Below the pieces are notes generated by a model. It searched no databases. It was not told where the DNA came from and was given only the letters and a program-made list of their open reading frames with translations. DNA of 64,000 nt from Sitta carolinensis (Eukaryota; Chordata; Aves; Passeriformes; Sittidae): the NCBI GenBank assembly GCA_032173965.1, contig CM063298.1, positions 11,841,501 to 11,905,500 on the forward strand, written 5' to 3'. Position numbers and translations under genes: made by a program. Shown piece after piece: positions 33,441 through 48,160 of this stretch. Within the stretch, counting starts at the first letter, position 1. Each line of letters starts with the position of its first letter.

Positions 33441-36400
33441 TTGGGAGAGGAAAGGGGCTGTCATGGATGGGAGGCTGAGCTGCTGGGCAGGGCAAGGGCA
33501 TTTTTCACATAGATTAAAAAAAAAGGAATGGTTTTGTCATACTCAGCTTTGTTTGGAAAAGGAGGCTGATTTGATTTTGAAATTTTTTTAAAGGTGATGA
33601 CTTTTTTTGTAAGAAAATGCTTGGGAGGGAGAAAGGGAATAATATTTATTTGATTACATTTGGTTTTGCTTTTCATGGGGTGTAGATTTTACCACTAATG
33701 ACTGCAACACTGAAGGTAGCTTTGGAGCAATCCCAACTCCCAGCACCTAGATCCTTGCCATGAGGAGAAGGAAGACAGATGCACCTCAGCAGCACCTTGT
33801 CCCACAGCCAGGCAAGGGGGTGATGGGTGTCTGCACAAATCCCACCAGAGCACAAGCACCAAATCCAAAACTCACAGAGTTTAGGGCAGCAGGACCAATA
33901 TTGAGAGCACAAAACGATCAGGCTGTGCCTGTAGAAGAGACTGTAAAAACTCCTAAGCAGGGAATTGAGCAGGTATGCAAGTTACTGGCTTGTTTAACTT
34001 GCTTCAGGCTCAGGATGGATTGTGGTGACAACTGGCTCTAGCATGGATGGTGCCATCAGCTGGCCCTACCCTGAACGTGCTCTTTGTCCCCAGCATCATG
34101 ATAAAAGCATATTCAATACAACAATGAAAATCAGTGCTTTCACCTAAAGGCAAAACTCCAGGAGCTTAAGAGTGGAGGAAAACAGCAAAATTACTACACT
34201 GGCATGAGCTCATCTCAGACTTTTATCCTCGCTCTAGTAATATTGGGTGGTTTTTTCAAAACCCTCCTGTCCCAAAATCACAGTGTTAATCCCTCTCACT
34301 GTCAAGGGGTGGCCTGAGAATCACAGCTTCATTTCGAGGAGCTCCCTGCTCTCCCCCCTTCCCACACCTCCACATTACTCCTGCCCAGCAGTAATGTGGG
34401 AATTGCTGCACTTCCCCTGTCCATATCCCAAAGGACAACCTCTGCCTGTGAAAGGAACCCTTTCTGAGAAGGGATTTTCCCCCTCACACTCTCCACCCAG
34501 GCTGCACTTCCAGCCTCTCCCAGGTTCCTGGTCTCAAAGCTCCCTAAAGAAACCCAATATCCAGGAGACAGGACTGCCTGGCTTTCCTGGAGGAAAGAAA
34601 CCCCAAGGTTCATTCCACCAAGGATCTTTCCACCAAGCCCTGCTGCAAATAGGCAGAAAGCTGGAATCAGCAAAGGAATGTTTATAAAATTGCTTTCATG
34701 GACACTGCACATGTGGCGATATGTTCCTAAATCAGGTCATGCCATTCCTGAAATATACAGGCAATGTTCAGGATATTTAATGAAATAAAGATGTAATTAG
34801 CTTCAGCTTTTAATGCTTTGGGAAACAGCATTACCCTGGTTTGAAGGGGACTCTTAAATAAGATTGAGTTACTGCACTGAGTAACCCACTGCGAAGATAC
34901 AATCTGAGCGGGGAACCTGACCCTGCCAGGATTTCCTCTGTAGTGTGTTTGCATTGTATCAGCATCTAATCTGGGGCACATATCTACATTTCCCTGAGTC
35001 CCCAGAAAAGCAACCTGAGTATTCATTGACTGCTAGAAGAGAAGAAATTTTCTCCAGGAAGGAAATTTTAAGGCTATAATCTGCAAGTCCAGTGCGTGTT
35101 AAAGCATCGGAAATATTAGAGGTCTCTCATGTCCTCCAAAAACCTGAAGAAAAAGAAAAAAACACTGCCCAGCAAAGGCCTTTAGGATGGATTGAAACGG
35201 GAAAAGAGATTAAGCATAAGATTTGGAGTGTCAATGACCTGTACATGTTTTTCAGTGAACAGCAAAATGCCATGAAAGCTTCAGGGGCCCCCACGCTGCC
35301 CAGGGATCCTGAGACCCCCAATCCCCCGGGATCCTGGAACCACCCAGCTGCTTCCCAGCTCCCTCCTGACCAACAGGGCTTCACTTCCAGGGGAAGGGCA
35401 TTAAATGTTCTAACAGGACACGGTGGAGCCTGGTGAGGACTCAGTGGGAGATGCAGAAGAGATCCCACAGCCTCAGGTCACATCCCCAGCTGGCTGCTGG
35501 CTATAAACTGCTCACATTTGTTTTAAGACACCCAAAATCAGCAAAAATATTATGCAGCAAAGAAATTAGATACAATAACTCACTGCGTTGTCCACTTCCC
35601 AAACCTTCCACCCTTCCACAAATAAAACCTAAAATTAAAGAGCTGAAAAACACAAATTTGAAACATAATGAAAGACAATGTGTGTTTTGTAGGCACAGGG
35701 AGGGCAGATCTTTAAGGCTTTCACTGGACCACCCTAATTTTGACCCTATTCCAAGGTACTCTGAGATACTCACCATCACCTGGTGAAACAGGCATGAGGA
35801 CCTGGAGGACTTGGAGACCTCTGCCTCCAGTTAGGAGTTACAATTTTTTTTGAGAACATTCAGGCTCCTGACTGCATAGACACAATCTAGCACTGTGGGA
35901 CCAGAGCAGTCTACTATGTAGAGAAGTATGTTGGCTAAAAATACTGCTTTTGAAATAAATGTTCAGTTCTTCTTGAAGAGAGAAAGAAGCCTGACATATT
36001 TTCAGACAAAAATAAAAGCATCATAGTTTTGTAGTATTTGAAAAGAACTGCCTGGAGTGAAGGAAAATGATAATAAAAAAGAGAAATATTGACAATGGAA
36101 AGAAGTGAGGAAGGCTGCACGGGACTCTCGGGGTCCAAGGGAGGGAGAGGCTGATGCACAGCCTTGGGAGAGGCTGCAGTTACTTGTCAGAAAATGAGGG
36201 CACTTTTGAATTTTTAGGGTGTTTCACCGGGAGTTCTCCAGTTTGGAGAAGCACTGAACTTCCCCTGAACCCCTGGCCCAGGATGAAAGCAGCTCTCTTG
36301 CACCTGCAAAGCACAGGCTCCTGAGAAGCACCATGTCCTCCCTTCTCCTCTCCATCCCACTGCATAGCTGTGTTCTCAGATTGCCTGGCCTGCCATTTAT

Positions 36401-37494
36401 GACAGAAATAACCTGCCTTGGCACTGACACCTGGAATTCACTTAAGGTTCACCCCACTGTTAATGATCAGATCAATAAAATTGAAGCCACAAGAAGAGCT
36501 CTTCCCATTCATCCTCCTGCCACCCCTCCCTTCCCAGCCGTGCTTTCCGTGCTCCATCTCTTCCCTGGGCATTGCCCTCAGCCCTGGAAGGACTCGCCCA
36601 CTGCTGGGACAGCTCCTTTCACCCCGACAGCTCTGACACCTTTCTCCCCAGCCCTGAAAGCTGAGTGAGAACGCTGGGCAGCAGAATGACCCTCTAACCA
36701 ACCTTGCTGAGCTCTCCCACTACCACGAGGTGATCATGCTGCCAGACAAGGCTGATTCACATCGTTTTCCCATCAGTAAATGAAATCTATCACCCCCACG
36801 ACAGAGCTGTTATTGCTGCAAGCCACTCAACCTGCCCACTTTAAAAAACCCTTGTAAAAGCTAAAAAGGACATGGACATGTTTTATGACAAATTAACTTT
36901 TAACATATTCTTTCCCTCCTAGTATTAAGATCACATGCACAGCTGACACTTCCAGTAATGTCCATGCCCCTCATCTGCTGCAAGGACAGTGCTGGACGAG
37001 GGCTGGCAGCTGCCCCATGGCAGTGGAAGGGATCTAGGGAAATGTGGAGAGATTAACTGGAAATGTTGTCTGGTTCTGTAGACATTTGGATGGGTTGGAA
37101 GGACACGGAGCTGGCTTAAAGCACAAGGAGCATTTCAGTGGCTCCACAGACACCAGCACTGTCTCAGTCGTAGGCAGGCAAGGCTCCTCTTCAGCAGAGC
37201 ACTTCAGCTGGCTTTCCCTGAAGGAAACATCTCACAAACAAAAGCCAATGGGAAACTGCATCTTTATCACCCAGGGCCATGCATATTTTTATGAAATTTT
37301 TTCAACTCTGCTTTTTAAAAACAAACCAAGCATTTCTTCTATACCTGTACCTTTAACAAAGCCAAAACCTGTGGCATCGAAGAGCAGCCAAGCCATTCCA
37401 GAAAAATGCCTTCACTACAGAACACGAGCATCCCATTACAGAGGCTGTGTGTGCACTGATTGATCCACAGACTGGCATTTCGATTTATTTCCCA
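33441..37494. other. Intergenic or intronic DNA with no recognised gene
   Basis: No gene or clear repeat recognised. 33500-33670 and 35830-36090 are AT-rich with short A or T runs. Confidence 0.5.
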
Positions 37495-37700
37495 CTGGAG
37501 GACTCATTCATTATGGAGAAATAAGACCATTAAATGCATGATAAAGCACAGGCATCAATAGATGAGGCTGGTGGTTACTTTACTGTACCTATCTAAACAA
37601 TAACTGCTAAATAAATCTATTTGTGATCACACAGGACCTTTTAAGAGGAATAAGGAAGCAGTAATTATTAAGCAGATATATATAAAAAAGAATTGTTTGC
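37495..37700. promoter_or_regulatory. Candidate conserved non-coding block
   Basis: AT-rich block with CATTAAATGCATG, TAAACAATAA (forkhead or SOX-like) and CAGTAATTATTAAG (homeodomain-like) strings. Composition-based guess. Confidence 0.25.
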
Positions 37701-38574
37701 CAGCATTATCACCCTGTGCACACACATATTTTGCAGTTGCAGCTGTGACTGCAGGGCAGAGGTGGGTCAGATGTTCAGATTGCAAACAAGCTGCCTCCAG
37801 GCCTGCTCAGAGCCCTCCCCAGGTGTGTGAAGGTATGTGCCTGCTCATGAAGCAAGGTCTTATCTCCAGCAGCAGGGAAGGTGCCCAGGGGACACCATGC
37901 AAGATGGTTTTTCTCTACTCTTTTTTCCTTTTAACTGGTTTTCCACCCAACCAGCCTGTGGGATGAAACAGGATGATCATGCTCTATAAAGGGTTATTTT
38001 CTTTAATATTTATTTTTGTCCCACCTGTAGTGGATGAAGAAAAAACAACAAAATGCCTGAGCGTGTTCACAGTAGTGAAAAGATCCCTAAATCGTGTCTT
38101 TCTCACCTGGCCAGTGACACTTTGGCCTCTCCTCACCTTCTCCAGCCCATTTCTCTTCACTGTGATGTCCTGCAGGATCTCCTTCCCCAAACTAAATAGA
38201 TGTGACACGACTCGGCTGAGTATCCGGAGCTCTATTGAATTATAAGCCATGACTTTACAGCTGCTCCTTCCCAATCCCAATATTGCCTGCCTGGCAAGGG
38301 TGATTTACTGGTAGAGCAGGACACAGAGAGCTCCTGGGGGGTGGGCAGGGTGGGCTGCAGCCCAGGCTGGGGTGGCCAAGTGACACCTCAGATGAGCAGG
38401 AGGGTGCTGCTGCTGCCTGAGGACGAACTGCAGAGCCACAACCGAGAGCTCTGAATTAGGGGAAGCAGAGGGGGAGCTGACACACGAATGGCCACGTTTG
38501 TCCCCATCCTCAGATAAATCAGTTCTCTGCTTTTCCTCACCGCAGGCAGAGGCGGTTTGTGCAGCAGCTGCCTG
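37701..38574. other. Intergenic or intronic DNA with no recognised gene
   Basis: No gene or clear repeat recognised. Confidence 0.5.
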
Positions 38575-38720
38575 AAAGGAAATTTACTGGACAATTAAAA
38601 GTGCTGACTTTCAAGCAGCGCTCTCGAGGTGGAGTTGAAAATTATTGGGTGTGAAATGCAAATAGATTTAACAGTTTTACTGCTATTTATATGACATTCA
38701 CCCATTCCCAGCTATTTTCC
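38575..38720. promoter_or_regulatory. Candidate conserved non-coding block with perfect octamer
   Basis: Contains ATGCAAAT at 38656-38663, the consensus octamer bound by POU factors, with GACAATTAAAAG upstream and CTATTTATATG downstream (MEF2-like). Binding and conservation are inferred, not measured. Confidence 0.3.
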
Positions 38721-41700
38721 TCCCTTTTTTTTCCGCTCTAATTTTAAACGGTCCCAACTCTCACAGGTTTTAACAGCCTCAGACATAGGCAGTATAACCT
38801 GGAGCACCCTGCAAGGCTCAACAAACCCAGATCAGTGGTGTGTGCTGTGAGGGAGGGTGGGGGAGAGTAAAGTCTATCCCACTCCCTAACAAAATATTAA
38901 TTTAGAATTAAGCTGGTAATTACATTCAGCTTTGGGTCTGCCCCACAATCCTCTGAGGCAGTTCTTATTCAATCAGCTTTTGGCCAGTACCCAACACACC
39001 TCCTACTTCAATAATCACAAATTGACCAAACTAGCTGGTCTCCAGCTCTAGGAAAACCTTCCCTGAGGAGAGATGTGGGAAACCCACAGTGTGGCAGTGG
39101 GTCAGGTTCCAGAGAAATTTTGTTCCCATGGGCGTTCCCATGGTTTTCCCTGATGTTCCCCTGAGGTTCAGTGTGATCTATCAGAGCTAGGATTTTTTTA
39201 ATGAAGTTTAATTCCCTGCCTGATACATTAAATTAATGACCAAAACAGTCCATGGCTTAATTAAAGATCAACTGTTAAGATCAGCAATGCAAGATAGTCT
39301 CGGGTTGGCCAGGCAGGGCCCTGGAAGAATTGTAAAGGAATGGAAAACTGCGGGAGAAGCAAAGTGAGGCAACCCCTCCAGAGCCTCCAGCACTGAGAAT
39401 CAGGAGTTTCATGGCTTTTTGGCTCACACAGCTTCTTAATCAAGGGCAAGGCAAGTATCTATTGTTCCTGTCTACCTCCTCCTGGATCTCACTTAATAAA
39501 AGGTGCCACTGAAATGTTTCCTACAGAGAGGTATTTTCTGAGCTACTTGTAATGGACCTCTTACATCCATAATATCTGGTGCTGCAAGATTTACCACTTC
39601 TGGGGAGAGCTATTTGCTTCTCGGGTATTTCAGGTGGTTGTGTGAAGTCTGTTGTACCAAAACAGCTCTATCCCGACCTCATTTGGAGCCAAATGTGCAC
39701 ATTTGCTGTTTATACTACTGTTCCTGTGCTCGTGACCTTCATTATCTTCTGCACAGGGGATCAACAACCTCCCCGACCATACCCTTCAGCCCTATCTCAT
39801 CTGGGAAATAATGTCTGTTACTGTTTAAACATTCCCACGGCTGGATTTCACCCTCGTGTTTGTGGTGCAGAATGTGTCCTCATCATGTTCAGGCAGGCAC
39901 AAACATCCAGCTGTCCACCTGCCAGGTCACCACTGCAGCCTCAGCTCTGCACAACGAGCCCTGAGCAACAGATTTACCTTCATCAGAGTCTGTCCAAAAC
40001 TCACCTCTTCATGGAGAACTGTGCTCATTTTGCTGGAGTTCTTTCCCATCTCTCTTTGAATGTAGCCCTGGTGAGAAAGAGTTGGCAGACAAGGGTTAGA
40101 GTAGAACCATAAATTTGATTTAATCTCCTCAAATATATCACCATACCTCCTCTGCCCTAAACATCCCCTAGCGATGGGGCATGAAATACTTTCACAGGTT
40201 TGACAACATCGGAAAAACCAGGTGCAAGAAACACAGAGTCCTTTTTCTCTTTGCAATTGTGTCAAGGTGCCTGTATCCTCCTCCTCCTCCCATCCTTCCC
40301 CCAGTGATTTGAACCAAAACTCTGTGTTTACAGCTGCAGTTTCAAAGATCTATTCAGGTTTTGCCTCTATTTCTGCTACAGAAATTAAATGTGCTGTGTG
40401 CAAAGCCGAGCAGTGTCTCGAATGTAAATGCCTTTTCTTCCAGCTCCCATTGCAGAGCTGATACTCCTGTAATTCACCCACCAAGAAATCCCCCCAGCAG
40501 CTCCTGGCCGTCCCCGGTGGCTCCCAGTCTGTGCTGAGCCCTGCTGGGATTTGGTGCCAATCACTTCCAGAGGGGCTGAGAGCAGTGCAGAGAGCAGTGC
40601 TCTGGCTCTCAAGTGCTCTCTTAGCTGCTGCTCGGGAAGGGACAACGGGGGCTCCTTGCTGTCATGTGCAAATGTGACAACCCCAAACCCATTGTGGTGC
40701 CTCCCAAGCAGGGCTGCAGTTCCCAAATCCCTAAATAAGTGGAGGGAAACCTGGAGAATGGTTGAAAATACAGGATGGCAGCATAAATAAATGCTAAGGG
40801 TTTCTCCTGTACACTGTGGTAACTCTGGATTCATTCCATGGGCTCTTGTGGTGGAACAAAGCTGGTGCAAATGAGAAGAGAGTTGGGCTCTTCATAAATA
40901 CACATAAATGTACGTATATCAATATGTCAATAACGGTATATTGTTATTTTGCTGTGAAACAGTGATCTTTAATTCCATTTCTGTGTTCCCTAGCCTCCCA
41001 TCCAGCATGACTAGATTGTAACACATCCCATACTGGCTTCTTGGTGGAAAGGAAAAAAAAAAAAAACTCTTTATCTTTTCCTGTTTTGCTTTTCCCAGAA
41101 AGAACCATTCGAAAATAACATCATGTTTGGACTGCATGCAATGTTGTATTAACCAGAACAAATTAATACAAACTTCAGGCCACGGTCCAAGTAGGGTAGA
41201 AAGTAAAAGAAAGGAAAGACAGAGCAGGGCTAAAGGGTTGCCTGGGGCATGGGATTTCACAGCTGCTGCAATTCCAAAGTGGGAATTTGTACCATAGGGT
41301 ACAGGGGACCATATTTTTTCCATTTTATTTCAATAGATGGAATTTTAAAAGATTTTGTTTCAAATGTCATGTTGATTCATTTCATTTTGACTTTTATATT
41401 AAAACACTAATTGTATTATATATAAATGCTGACATTCTATTAATATATTAATGCATTAATATTGTGGGATAAGGTAATAGCCAATGCAAAATGAATGGAA
41501 ATAACAGTGCACGTACCAGATGTGAGAGTCCAAAAGAAACTGAGACTTCGTGGCCTCAGACATTTTCATAATTTGTTTCTGCCTCTTATTTCATCTGTTC
41601 TTCCCACTTTGGATCAGCATAAACTACCTCAGAGAGAGCTGCAAGGAATAAAAATCTCGCAGGTTGTGCTGGTTCCCACATGGCCTCCCAGTCATGATTT

Positions 41701-44700
41701 GTGACAGACCTTGGCTGCAGTGAAGTACCCACTAACACTTACTCTGCTCGAATATCTAGAGCTGGTTTGAAAGAGGGTCCCTTCCATTACACGGAAAATA
41801 TGTTCACATTTTTCCTAAAATTTTAAATAGAACTAAAAAGAAAAAAAATATTTGACCTCTTGGTTTTCAAAAAAAGAAAAAAATAAAACCAACAACTTTT
41901 TTTCTCATTTGAATTCTTGAAATCTGTTGCCAAAACCCCAAAGCTTTTGTATTTTTGTTCAGAAAATAATACAATTGTGTTTTGAGGTATTCTTTTGGCA
42001 TGAAAGCAACATTTGGAGGTGAGCAGATGCTTTCTGTTGAAGAATGTCATCTTGTCAACAGCACAATCTCCTTTCTCCAAGGACATTCATGCCAGAAAAT
42101 ATTCCATCAGCTCTGTTAGCACGCCTCACCCTCTCCCAGGGAGAGCGACACAGTGACTGCTTTTTAACAAGATGAGCTTTCCAAGAACTGAGGAATCAGG
42201 AATTTCTGATCCCATCAGAGCTGGGTACACAGGATTACAAAAGGAGCCAGTTTCATATTCCAAACCACGGGATTCACCTCTAATATGGCTCACTCTGAAT
42301 GAAGTGATTCCACACTCCAATGCAGCTCCTCTGTTATATAAATATATATATATTTCCTTGGTGGGACATTGTGGTTGCTTTAAGAAGCTGGAAGACATCA
42401 GAGCATCACATTCCAAGCTTGGCATTGAGCAAGAAGCCACCGGAGTTAAATCAAAGTGCTTCTTTCTGGCAGGCAAAGCAAGTGTAATGAAAATTCCAGC
42501 CTTGATCCTCTGCCAGGGTAGGCAGCAAATCGAGTGCTACGACTCCCAAAGCCCAGTCCCTCTGCTCACACGGGATGCCAGCTACCAGGAGTACAAAAGA
42601 TGAAAACAGCCTGCCAGACACAGCAAACCAAAGTGCTCCCTTCATTAACAGGAGGTTATTACTCTCCTCCAGCTCCACCCATGAGCAGATCCATCCTGCT
42701 CCATCATGTTGGAGCTAATGAAGGGAGGCTGCTCATGGTGAGCCTGGCATTCCAGAAAAGCTTTGGAGATGTCTTCCCTACCCAGGACTGACTGGATTAC
42801 TCCCCCACAATATGCACTTTCTTTCCATCTGCAAGTTAGAAGGTCTCCACAGTTCTAAAGCCAAAATCCAGTGGGGCTGGACGGAGAACCAAGAAACATC
42901 ACCAGGAGGAGTCTGAGTTTGGAGAGGAGGCAGGTTCACAAAGCTGTCTTACCTTCTCTCAGTCACAAAGGTCTGAGTAAAATCAGTTGTCAAGAGGGAG
43001 TGAAGCTGCCTTTCTCCAAAGAAAAACAGTGTCAGTGTGGCATTTCCAGCTAAGCTGGAGCTGTGGGGCTGTGTCAGACCAAGTGCTGTGCCCACCAGGC
43101 AGCTCCCACTGTGAGAGATGCAGGGCCCAGCGACCTGGGCAATACAGAGCCTCAAATGTCACCCAGCCACGAAGACAGAGGCATCACACAGGCACAAACA
43201 TTAAGTGGGGAATTTGTGTTGGAGAGCAATATTCGGATCAGCTGCCTTTTGATGTTGACATGCTGAAAATTCCCATCCCACTGGTGAATGTCCTCCATTC
43301 TCTCATCTTCCATCTATGTGAAAAGCAGACCCTCACACACATTCATGGCTTGTCCCACCACACTCTCCTGCCCTGCTCACCTGAGCCTGACCCAGGCCAG
43401 CTGATGGGACCGGGACAAAAAATCTTTAGTTAGATGGAAAAATCACACACTTTGCCCTTATACATTTTGTGCCTCAGAACAACTCCTGTGAGGCCATGGA
43501 ATTGCTCCAAAGAACAGAAATGAGGCTAAAAAGCCTTTCCTGCTTGCTTAGCCCTGATGTAACTGCAGGTAAAAGCTCGGGAATATTGCTACAGTGCTGG
43601 GTTTGTGGGGGGAGAGGAGAGGGTTTTGAAATGGCTCAGCCCTATTTTCTTAGGGACTGTGGTGAGAACAAGGTTAGATCAACACTGAGAGCTTTGGAAG
43701 GTGCCATTCAGCACTGAGCAAGATAGCGAGGCTTTGAAAATGCTGAACAAAAAAAGGGACCTTCAAGATTTTTGTTTGCAAGTCGGAGGAGCAGCATATC
43801 CCGATTAGTGAACACCCCCTTTAGAAAACACCAGCAGCTGTCTTGATCTATACATTTAATACAAGAGCTGTGGCCATTTAATAATTAATGTCTATAAGTG
43901 CCTAGCTATGAAAATGCAAAATGAAATATTAAATAGAGCTGCTACCAAATGGAAGGACTTCAGAAAGGGAACGAATGAGAGCCATGTCATTCACTATTCC
44001 CAGGAAACAGCTCAAGGATCTGGAGCAGAAGGAATCCAGGTGGATGAATATGAAGTGCTTGAATATGAAGGTGGGTCACCGATATTATTGTCAGCAGCCC
44101 TGACCCTCACACAGGGAGGAGATAAATCCCTCCCAGCAGTGGCTGCCTTGCTCCCTGTGCCAAATTCAGCCCAAATTTCACCAAGGCACAGCAGAGCACC
44201 TTCTGAGCCACAGGGCCTGCAGCTGAATATGAGTAATGAAGGGTGCAACTCAGGGAGATGACAGCACAGACTGAGAAGTGTGTTCAGACTCCCTCCCTTC
44301 AGGAGATCCTGATCCACTCCTGCTGGAGAGGATGCTTTGGAATGACCTGAGAGTAACCAGCCCTCGGTGAGAACAGCCATTTCTCTTACCATTGCTGGCA
44401 AGAGCTGGGTTATTAACTGTGGCACGACTAAGGCAGCCCAAGTGGGATGTTGATATGGCTATCAGGAGTATTCAGTGGAATAAACAGTTTGGAAGGGAAG
44501 TTAAACCTCACACTCCAGAGCTCAAACTAATGGCTGTTACACACTAAGGTGAAATTACTGTGGGTTACAGATAACCACATTCTGCTTCTCCAGGTGTTTT
44601 ATATCTTTGTCTAGCAGAAGCGGCAGTTTCAGGAAGATTTTTTTTTTCAGGTTTCCCTGCACTTTCCTCCTGAGATTTTCTGGGGGGGGTGGGATACACC

Positions 44701-47700
44701 TGTGTTTCTGCCTTTCCAGGTATCCTGATGGGAGCAGATGTGCTGTGTCCCCAGCTAGGCTGATGACTAGCAAGGCACAAATGCTGTTTCATGTGGTAGG
44801 ACCAACACTTCTGGTAAATGATGGGCTCACCACAAGTGCCTGTCAGCTTCCAGAAGGGCTGGGCAGGAGCCCCACAGCTCACAGCTGCCTGGGAAACCCT
44901 CAGCAAGTGAGCAGCAGTGCTGGGTACTGGCAGCCAGAGGGAAAACACCAGGTTTGACACCTCTGCTCCCATGCCTAAACTTCTCTCTGTGGTCTCACCA
45001 AGTGCTCCTTCATGGTACAGAAATTCCTGCCCTACCAAATGGACTTTGGTTTCCACCTGTGCTTTGGGATTCTCCAGGGTGAGACTGCCCTGCCATTCTC
45101 TGCCCCAAGAATTGTCACCACCAGCAAATAATAAAAGGGAGAGGAGAAAATGCAGATATATAGGAGGAGAGGCTTGTAAAAGAGGGAGATTTTGGCTCTT
45201 ATGTGGGACAGCAGGCAGGGGAGCTGATCAACACACTGGATTTTCAGGGAAAAGTTAAGACGTTGACCATGAGGAGAAGGGATCAGCTCTGGGTCCAGGG
45301 CAGCTCTCCCTCACTTGGGTTTTATAGTCCAATTCAACGCATCAAAATGTGCTTCCTTGAAAATCAGAAGAGACTCTCATCTGACTCATTTCATAACATG
45401 GGGCCACATCTACAGCTGGCTGAAATGTCCACAAATCCAACCCAGCAAACTGACAACCAACTCAGATACGTCCTGTGCAGCTTGAAAATGGGAATCTCCT
45501 TCACATGATGTCCTCCATATCCTCACTATGAGGAAAGTTGGAATGCTCTCACTCATCCCCAGCCAACAGTATATTCAGTATTTTCTGTATTTATTTCCAA
45601 GTCCAGGATTAAGCAAACAGCTCCAGTCCTGTGACGTCCATACAATTAAATGTATCATTTCCCCATCAGCTGTGCCAAGCTGAGCAGCTCGGGTCCCTCT
45701 GCCATATGGAATGAATCTGCCTGCACAAGACCCAAACGTGACAATTAGAAATGGGATGGATTTCCCCCAGCCCCCACAGGCAGCACAGAAGTCTGGAAGC
45801 CTTTGGTAGGGCTGGGAGCATTTTGCTGTATTAGCAGAACTAAAGGTAACCTCAACCAGGAGGTCACTGAACTACAGGAGCTCAGCCAGGAGCTGTGAGT
45901 GCCCTCAGGGGAGGAGGAGTGAGGGACACACGTGCACGCTCTTGCCCATTGAGTCTTCCTGTCTAAAGTGGGACCAACGGTCCTCTGAGCTCCAGGGTAG
46001 CTCCCAGGACCCGCCAGGACCTGCCAGGACCCTTCAGCCACACCCTGGTAGAAAGACTCAAAGTCTGAGAAATTGTGGAGTGGTCAGTCCCCACGGCCAT
46101 TCAGCTGGTGCTTCCCTAGACACCTGTTAGAGATGAGGTGCCTCCTGATCCTTTCAAAGCCATGAGAGCTGCAGCTCAGAGCTGTCTAATACACAATTCC
46201 CAAAAGGCAATGGAAAGTACCCACCTTTGTTCCCTGTGCCCTTTACTGAAGCAGGAAGTGCTCTCTCAAGCAGCGCCCTGAAGCTTTAGCTGCAAAGGAC
46301 GTGCTTGGCACCCTGCAGAGAGTACAAGGAGATTCCCCTTTTCCCAGTTACTGCAGGCCCTGCTTGTCTCATGCCCATCTTCCAGGTGATGACCTCTGGG
46401 AAATCAGGACACTGCCCTGCAGGACAGGCTGTGCTGCCAGGGCTGAGCATGGCAGTTCCTGTCACAGCCATGGATATTACAGAGGAATTAAACCTGAGCC
46501 CCTCTACACTTGCTGAACCACAACTGACCTTCTCTTTTGCAACCCCCTGAGATTACCTTGATCTTCTTCCTGTTCCCACTGCTCCCAAGGTTAGGTTACA
46601 CCCTGAGTTCTGGACTCTGTTTTAAGTCTGCCATGAATACCAGTGTCAGATCTCCACACAGCTATCTCAGGAATGTGGCCAGGCTGATCTCCATGCTTAC
46701 TCAAGGTGACATTGATTCATTCTCCCTCTCACTGCCCCGATTACATTTTGAGAATGTGCTTCATAACAACCTTGCTCATCCTCCACCACCACCCAGCTCC
46801 CATCCCTGACCCCCACCTTTGTCAGTCCCTGCTCTGGGATTTAGGATTTCCTCACTGATAGAACATGCAGCCAGAGGCACTTGGAGTTTGGGAACAGGCA
46901 GAGAAGTTACATTTAGAGACGTATTCAAAGCCAGGTTTGAACTGAGGTTCTGTCCCTACACTCCAGTTATTTCCTCCTCACACACCAAGCAGCAGCCAGG
47001 CATAGCTCCAGGGGAGGCAGAAGAGCAGGAATGGGAGCACCAACCCCAGAACCATCCAAAGGAGAGCATTTGCATCTAAAGTGATTTGCAAGAAATTGCT
47101 TCCTGTCCCAGGCCCCTCGTATGGGACTACAGGCTGCTTGTGGCCTGGACCCAGAGGAGCTGGAGAGTGCCTGTGCTCAAGGCAGTGCTGAAAGGAGAAC
47201 CTCTGCTGAGCCACTGAGGTGATCTACTTACACTGTGTGGCTGCAAGGTGTTTAGGCAAAAGACAAAGGTTTGTAAAAATTCCAGGTCTTTGTTTTACCC
47301 CAGTTTCAGGGGAGAGCTAAAAGACAGGATTCTACTTTGAAAAAAACTATAAACAGCAAGGGAAAAAAATGAGACAGATAGACATCTGGAAGGCTGAACA
47401 AAGCCCTCTCCTCAGGCTGACCCAGTTCCAGTGTTTGGGGAGAGCTTTGCAATCCTGTTCAACAGGAGGAACAAGCAGCTGAGGACTGAATGCAGCCTGG
47501 CAGTAAACAGACAGAGTTCTCACCACAGCAGCCCTGCACTTTTCCACCAGGTGTCCACCTGATCATGGTCACCAAGAGCTGCAAACCCCCTGTCCCTCGT
47601 GGAAATGGCAGCTTGGAGCAGGTGTCCCTGCCCAGGAGATGCCAGATGAGCCATGGCTGGTTCATGAGGCATCCCCGGGGCTGACTGAGGTCTCACAGGG

Positions 47701-47899
47701 GACAGCTCTCCCCAGCACGGCCCCGTGGCTCCTTCTGAGGCTCCAGCAGTGGGGGACAAAGCCCTGGGCAGTGCCTCAGACAAGGCAATCAGCCACAGCA
47801 GCTGCTCCACTCGTGGCCCTGCAGACACAATCCTGTGAAGGTGACACCTCACACCACAGCCATGGTCAGGTCAAAGAAATTACTTTTTACATAGGCAGA
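38721..47899. other. Intergenic or intronic DNA with no recognised gene
   Basis: No gene recognised. Small features are an A run at 41052-41065, a TA repeat at 42335-42354, AT-rich stretches at 39190-39260, 41330-41480, 41810-42000 and 43840-43960 with TAAT motifs, and a 10-bp CCAGGACC(C/T)G triplet near 46003-46030. The longest frame (39579-40112, 177 codons) has no recognisable domain. Confidence 0.5.
42335..42354 (+). repeat. TA-rich microsatellite
   Basis: Short (TA)n with one AA interruption. Confidence 0.9.
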
Positions 47900-48160
47900 T
47901 AGTGAGAGGACAAGGAAGAATGATGTTGAATGACAAGAGAAGAGATTTAGATTTACTCAGAGGGTGGGCAGCCCTGGCACAGGGTGCCCAGAGCAGCTGG
48001 GGCTGCCCCTGGATCCCTGGCAGTGCCCAGGCCAGGCTGGACACTGGGGCTGGAGTAGCCTGGGACAGTGGGAGGGGGCCCTGCCAGGGCAGGGGTGGGA
48101 TGAGATGAGCTTTAAGGTCCCTCCAACCCCAGCCACTCTGGGATTCTGGGATTCTATAAT
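47900..48160 (+). mobile_element. CR1 LINE 3' fragment
   Basis: Shows GGGTGGGCAGCCCTGGCACA, CAGAGCAGCTGGGGCTGCCC and GGATCCCTGGCAGTGCCCAG in order. It ends in the near-tandem 3' terminus TGGGATTCTGGGATTCTATA. Same orientation and region as the copies at 31880 and 56218. Confidence 0.9.

Noticed and set aside
39579..40112. 177-residue plus-strand frame
   Set aside because: No recognisable domain, no supporting splice or promoter context, and overlapping frames on the other strand; length is within chance for this composition.
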